Assembly: GCA_020342235.1 (NCBI GenBank)
Contig: CP073212.1
Location: forward strand, 1,674,001 to 1,738,000
Length of the DNA: 64,000 bases
Direction: 5' to 3'
Source of the DNA: Saccharomycopsis phalli
Lineage: Eukaryota > Ascomycota > Saccharomycetes > Ascoideales > Saccharomycopsidaceae
Shown: positions 36,936 to 46,474 of the stretch, in pieces
Position numbering within the stretch: position 1 is the stretch's first letter
Layout: the number at the start of each line of letters is the position of its first letter
The notes under the pieces: generated by a model
Told to the model about the DNA's origin: nothing
Databases searched by the model: none
Seen by the model: only the letters and a program-made list of their open reading frames with translations
Program-made: the position numbers and the translations under genes

Positions 36936-37958
36936 CTATAAAAGACTCAATTTCGTCTTTATTCTCGAACTAAGGCTTCGTCGCAACTTTTCCTTGACAC
37001 GACCACCCAGCAAATGTGAATCGGCGCTCATTTGAGGAGTAATTCTGTCACTGCTATTACTTCTAAGCGATCTCATGGGCTCAAAACTGCGAAATGGAAC
37101 AAGCCCGTTTGATGATACTGGGCTGAGTGCTCTGGGCACAGACAGACTTCTAGACGATGAAGTAGAGCGAGAAGGGTCTGGTAAAGGATGCGAGTTTAGC
37201 AAATCTTTAAAGTAATTTTGATTGAAATTCTGAGGGGTCTCTTTTTGCGTGTATGAGTGTATGTAATTGTCTGAATAGATGACGATGGGGAGACTGAGTT
37301 TAGTAGTGCAATAGCTTGTGATTGAGTTTGAGCTTGCAATCTTCTGGATAAACTTTGGTTTTCTAGAGTCGCGGGCATCATTGTGGGTGCTGAGTACCAC
37401 GAGGGCTGGGCTAAAGTCGAGAATGGTGTTCTCGATGGAAAGCACGACTTTCTGGTCAAAAAGGATGTTTATGCTGATGTTAAGGGGTTTATCCAAGTGG
37501 GGGAATACCTTTTTCTCGTACTGGGGCAACACGGAGTCCTTGACGAATGCTTTCAAGGAGTTCACTCCGCTGAGGTAGTAGTGGCTGTCTCTGTAGTCCA
37601 AGTCGAACTTTGTCACGACAGAGAGGATGTAGACCTCGTCATTTTCACGGCAGATGTTCTGCATTGTGTGGATGATCGACTGGATAGCCAAGTTATCGAT
37701 CTGGCCGTCACGAAGCTTGACAAGCACGAGGAGCAATTTGCTGTCCAGGGACTTTTTGTAGCCCTTTGTGTGGAAGTCGTAGCTGACGAGCGGCTTGTTG
37801 AACGACGGAGCAATGTAGTATGGGTTAGTCATGCGATTGTAGGCATTGATATCTCGTTGTCTGGTGTTGTTGATGAAGTTTCTGTACTTTTCAGAGATGG
37901 GGGTGCAGGCCATTGTCTCGAAGGACACCGACTGGGTGACGGGCAACGCGGAAATCAT
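36936..37958 (-). CDS. Usp-like alpha/beta domain protein, uncharacterised
   Basis: A 340-residue protein starting at the ATG at 37958. Residues ~75-250 look like a universal-stress-protein type Rossmann fold. There is a strand LLLVLVKLRDG followed by a helix, a strand EVYILSVVTKFD, then LDFSPALVVLSTHNDAR and ITSYCTTKLSLPIVIYSD. These match the S-P-A-L/V-V-x-S and P-V-V-V-V positions of Usp proteins. The usual G-x2-G-x9-G-S/T nucleotide loop is not clear. The C-terminal ~90 residues are serine/arginine-rich (RSTSSSRSLSVPRALSPVSS) and look like a kinase target. Function is unknown. The assignment rests on pattern only. Confidence 0.65.
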   Translation of the reverse strand: MISALPVTQSVSFETMACTPISEKYRNFINNTRQRDINAYNRMTNPYYIAPSFNKPLVSYDFHTKGYKKSLDSKLLLVLVKLRDGQIDNLAIQSIIHTMQNICRENDEVYILSVVTKFDLDYRDSHYYLSGVNSLKAFVKDSVLPQYEKKVFPHLDKPLNISINILFDQKVVLSIENTILDFSPALVVLSTHNDARDSRKPKFIQKIASSNSITSYCTTKLSLPIVIYSDNYIHSYTQKETPQNFNQNYFKDLLNSHPLPDPSRSTSSSRSLSVPRALSPVSSNGLVPFRSFEPMRSLRSNSSDRITPQMSADSHLLGGRVKEKLRRSLSSRIKTKLSLL

Positions 37959-38100
37959 GACGGAGAAATAGATGTGATGATGAGAACAAGAAGATTAAGA
38001 GGATGGTGAAAGAAAATTGGGAAACGGTGGATAGTGCAGATATATGTAGAGGCCGCTAAAATTTCTCGCTGCTCGGGGAACCGAGTGCGTGACTAGGAGT

Positions 38101-38123
38101 GGGGGGGGGGGGGGGGGGGGGGG
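38101..38123. repeat. homopolymer of 23 G
   Basis: An uninterrupted poly-G of 23 bases in a 370 bp divergent spacer (37959-38328), followed by two copies of GTGGATTRTGAGGTAGTGTG-like sequence to about 38190. Confidence 0.95.
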
Positions 38124-38328
38124 TGCTCGTGGTGAGTGGATTGTGAGGTAGTGTGGATTATGAATGGATTGTGAGGTAGTGTGTATTGTAAAATGTAATT
38201 GCCAATTGCAATTCAATGTAAACGGCCGGACTGGTTTATATGATGCATTTCTGTAATTGGTATGCGATGCTGGATTCTGCCAAGACCCTCTGGACAAATG
38301 TCTAAATGTACATTACGCTCGGTGATCC

Positions 38329-38856
38329 ATGCTACGATTTGCGCGACGAATCTCGACACGGGTGCCGCCCAATTTCCTCAGCTATAAAATTGGCAGGATA
38401 GTGGAAGTCAGGGAGCACCCTGATGCAGACAGTTTATATGTATCTAGAATCACGCTTGGGCCCAACGAAGTGACGGTGTGCAGCGGGCTTCGGAGGTTCC
38501 TTGGGCTTGGCGAGTTGGAAAACCGGGCAGTGGTGGTTGTGGATAACTTAAAGGCCAGCAAGATGCGCGGGGTCCGATCGGAGGCCATGCTTTTGGCTGC
38601 GGAAAAGGACGGGTGTGTTGAGTTGGTGGATCCTCCACTGGGTACTGAGGGCGAGCCGTTGGTGTTTAAAGCAAAGGAGGATGTGTTTGCGGTTGGTGAG
38701 TTTTCGCGGGTGAAAAATGCCAAGAAGTTGGTTGAGTATTTGGACGGAGTAAGTACAAATGATACGCGGGAGGTTGTGTATGAGGACATGTATTTGATGA
38801 GTGAGGCTGGGGAGGTGTGTACAGTGGAGAGTATTACTGGTGGGAAGGTCAAGTAG
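38329..38856 (+). CDS. tRNA-binding OB-fold protein (Arc1/EMAPII-like domain)
   Basis: A 175-residue protein that is nearly all one tRNA-binding (Trbp111/EMAPII) domain. YKIGRIVEVREHPDADSLYV is the classical first part, with E-H-P-D-A-D-x-L-Y. NRAVVVVDNLKASKMRGVRS, then EAMLLAAE, is the second. The N-terminus MLRFARRISTRVPPNF is basic and lacks acidic residues, so it may be a mitochondrial presequence. It lacks the N-terminal domains of Arc1 and of tyrosyl- or methionyl-tRNA synthetases. It probably acts as a stand-alone tRNA-binding cofactor. Its partner is unknown. Confidence 0.85.
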   Translation: MLRFARRISTRVPPNFLSYKIGRIVEVREHPDADSLYVSRITLGPNEVTVCSGLRRFLGLGELENRAVVVVDNLKASKMRGVRSEAMLLAAEKDGCVELVDPPLGTEGEPLVFKAKEDVFAVGEFSRVKNAKKLVEYLDGVSTNDTREVVYEDMYLMSEAGEVCTVESITGGKVK

Positions 38857-39053
38857 AGGATATACGACGATGTACTGTGAGATATATGACGAAACACTGT
38901 GATTAGTAGAATCGCTGACCAGCCGACTTGGTGTAGATTGTGCCCTTGAGGATATTGTAATAAAGTCCAATTGCTTCCTACAACGGTTGTCTTTGTTGTC
39001 TTTTATTTCCTGTTTTTTTCAAGTACAAATAGTCAGGCTTTTTGTTGAATTGT

Positions 39054-39107
39054 GAAGCGAATATATTTTAGCCATTTCCCAACTTGTATCCTAGTTGCTA
39101 TATTACA
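39054..39107 (-). mobile_element. LTR-like fragment E
   Basis: The reverse strand reads TGTAATATAGCAACTAGGAT then ACAAGTTGGGAAATGG and CTAAAATATATTCGCTTC. It aligns with the left ends of copies A, B and C. Confidence 0.5.
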
Positions 39108-39604
39108 GGCATGGTGCTATAGGAAATACGCTGGATTTCTAGGGTCCACCCCAAATGGGTCAGTCAGTGATTTCCATGTACGTGGGACACATGGAGGTCT
39201 ACTGTGATGGTGGATTTCGTCAGGTGTGACGATTAGTTTTTATAAATGTATATTTCCAGGAGACACGACGGACTGGATTCTAGCTGATTCTCCTTATAAA
39301 GATTGATTTCACGACACTTGGCGAGGCGAAATGTGCCATTTGGGATTCCTGGAAAGGCAGAGACTATGACCAGTGTAGCAAAAAAGGTATCACTGTTTTT
39401 GGAGCTACAGTAATTCGTTTCACACCTTTTCTTGGCGATAATTTTTGTATCATTCGATTGTGGTCTTTTGACTTTTGGCAATTGAGCTTTGAATAGTCCA
39501 GCAAATGGTTGACCATTTCACCAACACATTTCCAGTGATGACGTCCAAAACCATGTTGTACATGGAATGAATCATGAACACTGGCATATAGAATTTGACC
39601 ATAT

Positions 39605-39868
39605 AAATAATACAGTGATTAAATAATACAATGATTAAATAATACAATGATTAAATAATACAATGATTAAATAATACAATGATTAAATAATACAATGATT
39701 AAATAATAAAATACAGTGATTAAACAATACAGTGATTAAACAATACAGTGATTAAACAATACAATACAGTGATTAAATAATACAAATTTTACAGAGATTA
39801 AATAATACAATGATTAAATAATACAAATTCTACAGCGATTAAATAATACAGTGATTAAATAATACAGA
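39605..39868. repeat. 16-bp A/T tandem repeat, about 17 copies
   Basis: The unit is ATTAAATAATACAATG, with interspersed variants (ACAGTG, AAACAATACAGTG, ACAAATTTTACAGAG). It is the longest minisatellite in the window, in the spacer 38857-40017, which shows no gene. Confidence 0.95.
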
Positions 39869-40017
39869 ATAAATACAGGTTATCTGAGCATCCTTCAACA
39901 GTCTATCAGCAGATGCAATTTCCAGCGTCGACATGTGCAATTCATTTCCAGCCGTCCATTTTGTAGTAGTTTAGTATATTGTAGTATAAAAATACAGTGT
40001 ATGATGGCGATGTGAGT

Positions 40018-40878
40018 CTATGGCACCACCTCACTCTCCTTCCACTGGTCAAAGTTGACTCTTTCATACAAGAGCCGCTTGCTGTTGCCGTAGCTATCCT
40101 TAAAGTAGTCAACCTTGTTGATCAACAACACCACAACAGCAAAGTGCTTCAAGCCCTCGTTGACGTTCTGCCCGTCAACCCCCCTATCTATGCGGTCCAA
40201 CAACTTGCGTTTGTCCTCGTCCATAAGCTGGCGGGGATCTGGCTTCTTGTAGGAGGACTTGCTCTTGGAGGAGTTCAAGTTCCAGCAGCGGGAGAATTCG
40301 GCCTGGTAGTCCTCCTTGGTTGGCGCAGTGATCACATGCGGATGCGTGGAAACCAACTCAGTGAGCAGCTGGTTCGTTGACTGGTGGTGAGCAAGAGCCA
40401 GCGGAGAGAACAACGGGTAGTCGTTGGAGGCACGTGCGGACTTGTTGATGAGGAATATCGACGAGGTGGAGTGCGATTTGTGCAACACGGGCACACCGAG
40501 ATCGTCGTTGTCGTCGTCATCTTCCTCATAAGGCTTGTTGACCAAGTCCGGAAGCGTAATGTCGGGGTATTGGTCCAAGGTAATCACCTTTGCCTGGCCC
40601 GAAAAACGAAACTGTTTTGACGAGCCTGGGAAGTAGTAGCAGGCCTCGAAGTTGTTGTTGCTACGGAGCTCGCTGAACTTGCTGGAGCGCAAGTCTGTGG
40701 TGAAGATGAGCGCATTGGTCGACTCGTCGTCAAAGAGAAACCCGCGGTGGACACACGTACGGGTGTGGGGAACCAACTTGGCAATGTCGATAGTGGCAAA
40801 CGAAAAGGCAACAAAGGGCCCTGCTTCCTGGCTGAGCCCGCTCTTGAAAGCCGGGATCCAAGGAGCTATACACTGCAT
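40018..40878 (-). CDS. PPOX-type FMN-binding protein (Alr4036 family, YLR456W/YPR172W-like)
   Basis: A 286-residue protein from the ATG at 40878 (MQCIAPWIPAFKSGL). The frame opens further only through non-ATG codons. The A-P-W-x-P-A-F start, then PHTRTCVHRGFLFDD, and the segment LIFTTDLRSSKFSELRSNNN, then FEACYYFPGSSKQFRFSG, match the pyridoxamine-phosphate-oxidase-like split-barrel fold that binds FMN. An insertion of acidic residues (PYEEDDDDNDDLG) and a Ser-rich segment lie in the middle. The C-terminal FAVVVLLINKVDYFKD fits the family end. The physiological substrate is not known. It is not the vitamin B6 enzyme Pdx3 itself. Confidence 0.82.
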   Translation of the reverse strand: MQCIAPWIPAFKSGLSQEAGPFVAFSFATIDIAKLVPHTRTCVHRGFLFDDESTNALIFTTDLRSSKFSELRSNNNFEACYYFPGSSKQFRFSGQAKVITLDQYPDITLPDLVNKPYEEDDDDNDDLGVPVLHKSHSTSSIFLINKSARASNDYPLFSPLALAHHQSTNQLLTELVSTHPHVITAPTKEDYQAEFSRCWNLNSSKSKSSYKKPDPRQLMDEDKRKLLDRIDRGVDGQNVNEGLKHFAVVVLLINKVDYFKDSYGNSKRLLYERVNFDQWKESEVVP

Positions 40879-41525
40879 TTTGCCATCCAAGTTTTTGCCA
40901 CGGGGAAATTTTCACGAAAAAGCACTCACCTGAAAACTGCGGGTATGCTGGAACAGGTCTACAGGTGGGAAACTCGCGGGTGCAGAATATATATACCGGT
41001 TTATTATTATCTTCGCTACACGTGTGCCCCAGGCAAACGGCTTTGTCTTGCCTATTTCATCGACGCTGGAAATCCGTCGTACTCAGATGAAGAATTTTCA
41101 TCTCCAAACGCAAACTGAATACATGTCACATACTGTCACCCTGGCCTTGCTTGGCTGCTTCTCCCGTTCCTTTTCGCTCCCATCTCCCACAGCCCTGGCC
41201 CGTTGGCTTTTTGTCTTCCTTCCCCTCCTCTTTTGCTCCTTCCCGCGGCTTCTTTGCCCCTTTCCCGGGCTTCTCTTGTCATGCACTTCCCTTCAAGTCA
41301 CCCCAATATGAAACAGTGCCTTGTGCTTTTGCCTAGAAATTTCCTAGTCCACTGCCCATCATACCAATCTAGCACTACGTGGTACATATGATTAGCACGT
41401 TTTACGTTCCAATTGACGCTTCTCCGATCTGCCTTGACCTATGGCACCACATTTGCAGTGATGTTTTCACGGCTATTCGTAGCTGTCCTATTTTTACCTC
41501 TGACTTTTGGCCTGGCCGACGTATG

Positions 41526-41758
41526 CACTATGTTATTCGTTGGTACTATGTTATTCGTTGGTACTATGTTATTCGTTGGTACTATGTTATTCGTTGGTAC
41601 TACGTTATTCTTTAGTACTACTTTATTCTTTAGTACTACTTTATTCTTTAGTACTACTTTATTCTTTAGTACTACTTTATTCTTTAGTACTACTTTATTC
41701 TTTAGTACTACTTTATTCTTTAGTACTACTTTATTCTTTAGTACTACTTTATTCTTTG
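41526..41758. repeat. 18-bp tandem array with two unit types, about 13 copies
   Basis: The left part repeats TTATTCGTTGGTACTATG. The right part repeats TTATTCTTTAGTACTACT about nine times, almost perfectly, with an abrupt switch near 41605. All three frames stay open, giving spurious proteins. Confidence 0.95.
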
Positions 41759-42020
41759 ACATTTGTTTTCATGTTTTCCACAACGTTTTCCACCGCATTT
41801 TCACAACGTTTTCGCTACAGCGCGCATCCTTTTCTTCTACATTTTCTCAGTAATGCTAAAAATATTCATATAAAGGCCATCTACTTACCAACAGCAAACA
41901 TATCATCCTGATATGCCAGCTACTATTTGTGACAATTACATGGTAAATTTTATATTTATTTTCCCACATTTTTTTACATTTTACTTTTCCACTTTCTCAG
42001 CAACTGCGTATATACACATT

Positions 42021-42126
42021 GCTAATTACTATACTAATTGCCATACTAATTACCATACTAATTGCCATACTAATTACCATACTAATTGCCATACTGATCG
42101 CCATACTAATCGCCATACTGATTATC
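42021..42126. repeat. 12-bp CTAATTGCCATA tandem repeat, about 9 copies
   Basis: Units alternate CTAATTGCCATA, CTAATTACCATA and, at the right, CTGATCGCCATA. It lies in the LCP5 3' flank. No gene is seen in 40879-42321. Confidence 0.95.
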
Positions 42127-42321
42127 CATAGCCACTCTCTGCAATTCCGTATCGCCATCTCATTACTCACATTTACATGCATCTACCTTTACCATCTATT
42201 CTGCTATTCACTTTGCCTCCAAATATTCACATCTGGACCCTACAGACTTGCTCTGGATTTCACCAGTTCTCGCCCTAGATTTCACCACTTCCTCGCTAAA
42301 AACTTCCCTATCCACCTCCCC

Positions 42322-43227
42322 TCACCGTCTCTTTCTTTTTGCCTTGTCCCACGCACCACTGGCCTTCCGCTTTCCCCCACCATACTCCCGACTATTACCA
42401 AATATCCCCCAGTCTTCTCCTCCAAACACATTTTCCTGCTCACGCTTCTTCTCCTTGGCAGACTTCTTCGTCATCGTCCGTGGCAATCTCGTGAAATTCT
42501 CCTCCTCGTACCTCGTAATCTCCTCTTCCTTTGCTAATTCCTGCTTCGTCTTGATTCCCCCTCGTCCATGGTCTACAATATTAGACCCAATCGAATACTC
42601 GGTTCGTGGCGCATCGCCTCGCTCCTCAATGTACTCCTCCATCGCTTGCAACTTCCGTCCAGGCTTGGAAGACGCTCCAGCCGCACTTGGCGGCGCCACA
42701 GCCACAATCTTTGGCGGCTTGTACTTCTTGTCACGCTTCTCGCTGGTCTCGGGCTGCACAATGGCACGTGCATTGGGCTTGAAGTTCAAGTCGTCGTCCA
42801 GATCTTCCGAATCTTCTTCTTCTTCCACCAACTCTTCTGGCGCCTTCTTTTGATTCTCCTTTTCCCGGTTATAGCTCCGGACCATCTTGTCCAACTGATA
42901 GCTGATTTTCTTTTCCAATCCCTTTACCCCTCGCTCAAGCACAACTCGCTGCACAACACTGTTTTCCACTGCTTTTTCCACTGCTTTTTCCGCACCGGCT
43001 TCCTCGCCCTTTAGATCCTCCACTCGGCTCAACAAAACAAGTGCCAAACTGTTGAGATACAGCAACAAAGACTCGTGCTTCAATGCCAACAACGACACGC
43101 CATGAGTGCCCGAGTCCTGCTCCAAAAATTCAGGAACCTCCTCGGCATCGATCTTGGCAATAATTTTCCGCACAACTTCCTCTGAAGCCTCACTGGAACT
43201 CCGGATCGTCTTTAATAGTGCATTCAT
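42322..43227 (-). CDS. LCP5: Lcp5 / neuroguidin-family U3 snoRNP protein
   Basis: A 301-residue protein. The N-terminal Sas10/Utp3/Lcp5 helical domain includes SLLALKHESLLLYLNSLALV, residues ~44-63. There is a middle KISYQLDKMVRSY helix and an acidic stretch EELVEEEEDSEDLDDDL. The C-terminal half holds the conserved PPKIVAVAPP, RGGIKTKQELAKEEEITRYE and ENFTRLP. The basic end KRKASGAWDKAKRKRR is a nuclear/nucleolar signal. Lcp5 acts in the small-subunit processome for 18S rRNA maturation. It shares a 108 bp divergent promoter with NSA2, so small- and large-subunit assembly factors are probably co-expressed. Confidence 0.9.
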   Translation of the reverse strand: MNALLKTIRSSSEASEEVVRKIIAKIDAEEVPEFLEQDSGTHGVSLLALKHESLLLYLNSLALVLLSRVEDLKGEEAGAEKAVEKAVENSVVQRVVLERGVKGLEKKISYQLDKMVRSYNREKENQKKAPEELVEEEEDSEDLDDDLNFKPNARAIVQPETSEKRDKKYKPPKIVAVAPPSAAGASSKPGRKLQAMEEYIEERGDAPRTEYSIGSNIVDHGRGGIKTKQELAKEEEITRYEEENFTRLPRTMTKKSAKEKKREQENVFGGEDWGIFGNSREYGGGKRKASGAWDKAKRKRR

Positions 43228-43270
43228 GCTACTTACTACAGATGTGCAGGGCGAAAATTTATTTTGCGTG

Positions 43271-43307
43271 CCGGGTAAACGAAGAGCAAATTTTTTTTAT
43301 CTCATCT
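43271..43307. promoter_or_regulatory. Reb1-type, RRPE-like and PAC-like sites between LCP5 and NSA2
   Basis: CCGGGTAA (43271-43278), AAATTTTTTTT (43288-43298) and ATCTCATCT (43299-43307) lie in a 108 bp spacer. A second RRPE-like GCGAAAATTT is at about 43251-43260, nearer LCP5. Confidence 0.6.
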
Positions 43308-43335
43308 GTCTAGGAGCACTTAGTTACATTATACC

Positions 43336-44121
43336 ATGCCACAGAACGAATATATTGAACAGCATATCAAGCAGCATGGTCGGAGATTAGACCACGAGGA
43401 GCGGAAGCGGAAGCGGGAAGCCCGTGAGGGACACAGAATTGCCAAGGACGCAAAGAGATTGACAGGGTGGAGAGGTAAGCAGTTTGCAAAGAAACGTCAC
43501 CAGGAGAAGGTTGAAATGAAGAAGAAGATCAAGGCGCACGAGGAAAGCAAGGTCAAGGGTCCTGCAAAGAAGAACGATCCAGAAGAGGCGTTGCCTACTT
43601 ATTTGTTGGACCGTGAGAAGCAGACCACTGCCAAGGCGATTTCCAGTTCGATCAAGCAGAAGCGGTTGGAAAAGGCTGATAAATTCTCTGTGCCGTTGCC
43701 AAAGGTGCGGGGAATCAGCGAGGAGGAGATGTTCAAGGTGATCAAGACCGGTAAAAAGTCCAAGAAGAAGGCATGGAAGCGTATGATCACCAAGCACACG
43801 TTTGTGGGCGAGAACTTCACCCGGAAACCGGCCAAGTTGGAGCGGATTATCCGACCTACGGCCCTTAGACAGAAGAAGGCCAATGTGACACACCCTGAAT
43901 TGGGTGTCACTGTGTTTTTGCCGATTTTGGGGGTCAAGAAGAACCCCCAAAGTCCAATGTACACCCAGTTGGGGGTGTTGACCAAGGGTACGATAATTGA
44001 GGTGAATGTGAGTGAGTTGGGGCTCGTGACTCCAGGAGGTAAGGTTGTCTGGGGAAAATACGCGCAGGTGACCAACGAGCCTGACCGGGACGGATGTGTG
44101 AATGCAGTTTTGCTTGTGTAG
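43336..44121 (+). CDS. NSA2: Nsa2, 60S ribosome assembly factor
   Basis: A 261-residue protein, exactly the length of the very conserved Nsa2. The start [17 protein letters not shown], then the basic N-terminal half with [20 protein letters not shown] and [20 protein letters not shown]. The C-terminal half is an eS8-like beta fold ending [12 protein letters not shown]-like ([12 protein letters not shown] here). Nsa2 joins pre-60S particles in the nucleolus and is needed for 27S pre-rRNA processing. No in-frame CTG codon was noticed. It is the best conserved protein in the window along with Sec4 and Ade13. Confidence 0.97.
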   Translation: MPQNEYIEQHIKQHGRRLDHEERKRKREAREGHRIAKDAKRLTGWRGKQFAKKRHQEKVEMKKKIKAHEESKVKGPAKKNDPEEALPTYLLDREKQTTAKAISSSIKQKRLEKADKFSVPLPKVRGISEEEMFKVIKTGKKSKKKAWKRMITKHTFVGENFTRKPAKLERIIRPTALRQKKANVTHPELGVTVFLPILGVKKNPQSPMYTQLGVLTKGTIIEVNVSELGLVTPGGKVVWGKYAQVTNEPDRDGCVNAVLLV

Positions 44122-44590
44122 GGTGTGAGATGGAGAGTGGTTGAGTAATGTGTAGCACTAAATACAGGGACTAGTACTGGGTGTAGTTGTAGAGTGAGAT
44201 GGCATTGCAATTGAGGAGGGTGGCATTGCAATTAAAAGAGGAGGTGTGGCATTTTAATTGGAGGTGGTGGTGTGGCATTGGAATTAGGATAAGGAATTTA
44301 GTGCTGTAAGGAATCTAGTGCTTGTAGAAACCATGTTAGTGGTAGTATACTGTTTAATCATATTTGGCACCTCACATAAACGCTCCCGTGAATGTTTAAT
44401 ACTGTTTTAAAATATTAACCAAGGTTTTGTTAACTTGTTTTAGGATTTCCAAGGCTGCTTGGGATTTTGTTAAACAGTAGTTTTAGGGTCCAAGTGAAAT
44501 TGTCAAATCACTTTGCTTGTAGAGACGAGTTGATATACAATAACATTCTTGAAGATTAGGATATGGGTTGTGAATGGTTATAATACGAGT

Positions 44591-44720
44591 TGTAAATGGT
44601 TATAATACGAGTTATGATGGCTAAATATTGCTCAACTATTCGTCAGACCAAGACTATTGTTATGGACCTGGCTAGACCATACCATGAGACACGATGGAGT
44701 CAAGAGAGCTCTAGACTACG
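44591..44720 (+). mobile_element. LTR-like fragment D (degraded)
   Basis: TGTAAATGGTTATAATACGA then GGCTAAATATTGCTCAACTA and GGACCTGGCTAGACCATACC. It resembles fragment C in order and spacing. Both ends are uncertain. Confidence 0.35.
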
Positions 44721-44840
44721 AGTGAGATGAGTGAGCCAAGATATATTCTCTTGTTACGTGACCACTGGCATTTTATGTTGCAAGCAAGTACTTGCTGTGA
44801 GGGTTGGCAGAGAGTAGAATATAGTGATTTAGTAATGATG

Positions 44841-44953
44841 CGATACCAATTAATCTGCGATACCAATTAATCTGCGATACCAATTAATCTGCAATACCAA
44901 TTAATCTGCGATACCAATTAAATAACCTAATACCAATTATATAACCTAATACC
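44841..44953. repeat. 17-bp GATACCAATTAATCTGC tandem repeat, about 6 copies
   Basis: Perfect at the left, degrading to TAATACCAATTATATAACC at the right. No gene is seen in 44122-45209 apart from the LTR-like fragment. Confidence 0.92.
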
Positions 44954-45209
44954 AATCTAAACCTATAACTAATCTGGACCAGCAAGCGTAGTGCGGATAG
45001 CCCCATGAAAACGCACAACCACCCGAGGCAGCCACACGACGGGAATATCCGGCCAATGAGCAAATTAAAATATAAACAACCCCGCCAGCAATGGCAGCCA
45101 CAGGCTACATTTAAATTCTACGCGTCGGCCGCCAGCCGGAGCCCGGTGTTGAGCTGTGATAGGCACACTACACTCGTGCATGAAAAATTTCCTGGACAAA
45201 ACAAACGAC

Positions 45210-46085
45210 ATGAACAGCAAGGAAATCAAAACTGCAGTCACAAACCTCGACAAGGCAAAGGACGACGCGACGATACTTGAGATTCTCACTGTTCTCGAGC
45301 GAGATGTCCGGGCCACGGAGTCGCTTTTACGGGTAAGTTGCTTGATTGCGAGGACGCACTAACAGTAGGAAACCAAGGTTGGGGTGGCCGTGAACAAGTT
45401 CCGGGCGCTGAAGAACGGCGAGATTGCGGATTTGGTCAAGAAGATGATCAAGAAATGGAAGGACGAGGTGAAACGCGCAAAGACCAAGGCGGAGCCGAAG
45501 AAGACGCCGTCGACGGTTGCTGTCCCAGTAAAGTACAGCGACAATCGGAACTACAAGACAGATGGGGTGGATACCGCGATCTACGACGACAAGACGCGGA
45601 ACGGGTCGTTGCAGGCTCTTTATAACGCGTTGGCAAAGGACAACAAGACGCTGAGCAGCAAGGAGATTTTTGCAATTGCCAAGGAGATTGAGTTGGCAGT
45701 GCTAGACTTGGCGAAGCAGGAGACTGGCGACGTGTACCGGTCGAAGCTCCGGTCGTTGGTGATGAACATCAAGTCGGCAAACAACCCAGAGCTCCGGCAC
45801 AAGATCTTGGGCCGGGAGGTGGTTGCCAGCAAGTTGGTGGTGATGAGTCCGCAGGAGATGGTGTTTAACGAGAAGTTGAAGACCGAGCGCGAGCAGATTG
45901 AGAAGGAGAACTTGTTCAAGGCCAAGTCTGCAGTGGAGAAGCGGGCGGTCACTGACAGTTTCCAGTGTGGAAAGTGCAAGCAACGGAAGGTGACGTACTA
46001 CCAGATGCAGACCCGGTCTGCCGATGAGCCGTTGACGACGTTTTGCACCTGTGTGAATTGCGGGAACCACTGGACGTTTTCGTAG
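45210..46085 (+). CDS. DST1: transcription elongation factor TFIIS, one intron
   Basis: Exon 1 is 45210-45332 and exon 2 is 45369-46085, giving 279 residues. The intron (45333-45368) is 36 nt: donor GTAAGT, branch ACTAAC, acceptor CAGTAG. Using the nearer CAG would create a stop, so TAG is used. Splicing joins RDVRATESLLR to ETKVGVAVNKFRA, the TFIIS N-terminal (LW) domain. The central domain covers ~105-215. The zinc ribbon CGKC...CTCVNC holds RSADEPLTTF with the catalytic D260-E261. TFIIS rescues backtracked RNA polymerase II by stimulating transcript cleavage. The start MNSKEIKTAV matches the conserved N-terminus. In-frame upstream ATGs at 45156 and 45180 are less likely. Confidence 0.95.
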
Positions 46086-46088
46086 GAG

Positions 46089-46250
46089 GCATTGATTGGT
46101 GATTGGTTGATTGGTGATTGATGATTGATTGATGATTGATTGATGATTGATTGATAACTGATAATTGATAATTGATAATTGATTGATGATTGATAATTGA
46201 TTGATGATTGATTGATGATTGATTGGTGATTGATTGATAATTGTTTGTTT
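46089..46250. repeat. GATT-based simple repeat after DST1
   Basis: Irregular (GATTGATT/GATGATTGATT/GATAATT)n starts within 10 bp of the DST1 stop and covers ~160 bp. Confidence 0.92.
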
Positions 46251-46428
46251 GTTTGGATTGATTCAATTGATTCAATTTATTGGATTGATTGGAATATTGG
46301 ATTGGACCTATAAGTGGTAACATCCATTGTAGTTAATGGCAAGTGATTCTTGGAAATATTGCCATCTACTGTACATCACTATAGTATAATACACCAGCCT
46401 TGTTCCCATTTCTTGGTACCTTGCCCAA

Positions 46429-46436
46429 CCGGGTAA
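46429..46436 (+). promoter_or_regulatory. Reb1-type site upstream of RNA15
   Basis: CCGGGTAA, 38 bp before the RNA15 ATG. Confidence 0.6.
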
Positions 46437-46474
46437 TACGTATATAAGCACGCATCTTTTTTCTCCTAGCCAAA

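Noticed and set aside
39997-40380. 127-codon plus-strand frame opposite the PPOX gene
   Set aside because: It is the antisense of a clearly recognisable flavoprotein-family gene and has no family likeness of its own.
41413-41911. Long plus-strand open frames of 134-146 codons with hydrophobic repeats
   Set aside because: They are produced by the 18-bp tandem array, which is a multiple of three and open in all frames. There is no conserved protein feature.
41900-42126. CRISPR-like array of short direct repeats
   Set aside because: The units are contiguous 12-mers without spacers in a eukaryotic genome, so it is a simple minisatellite.
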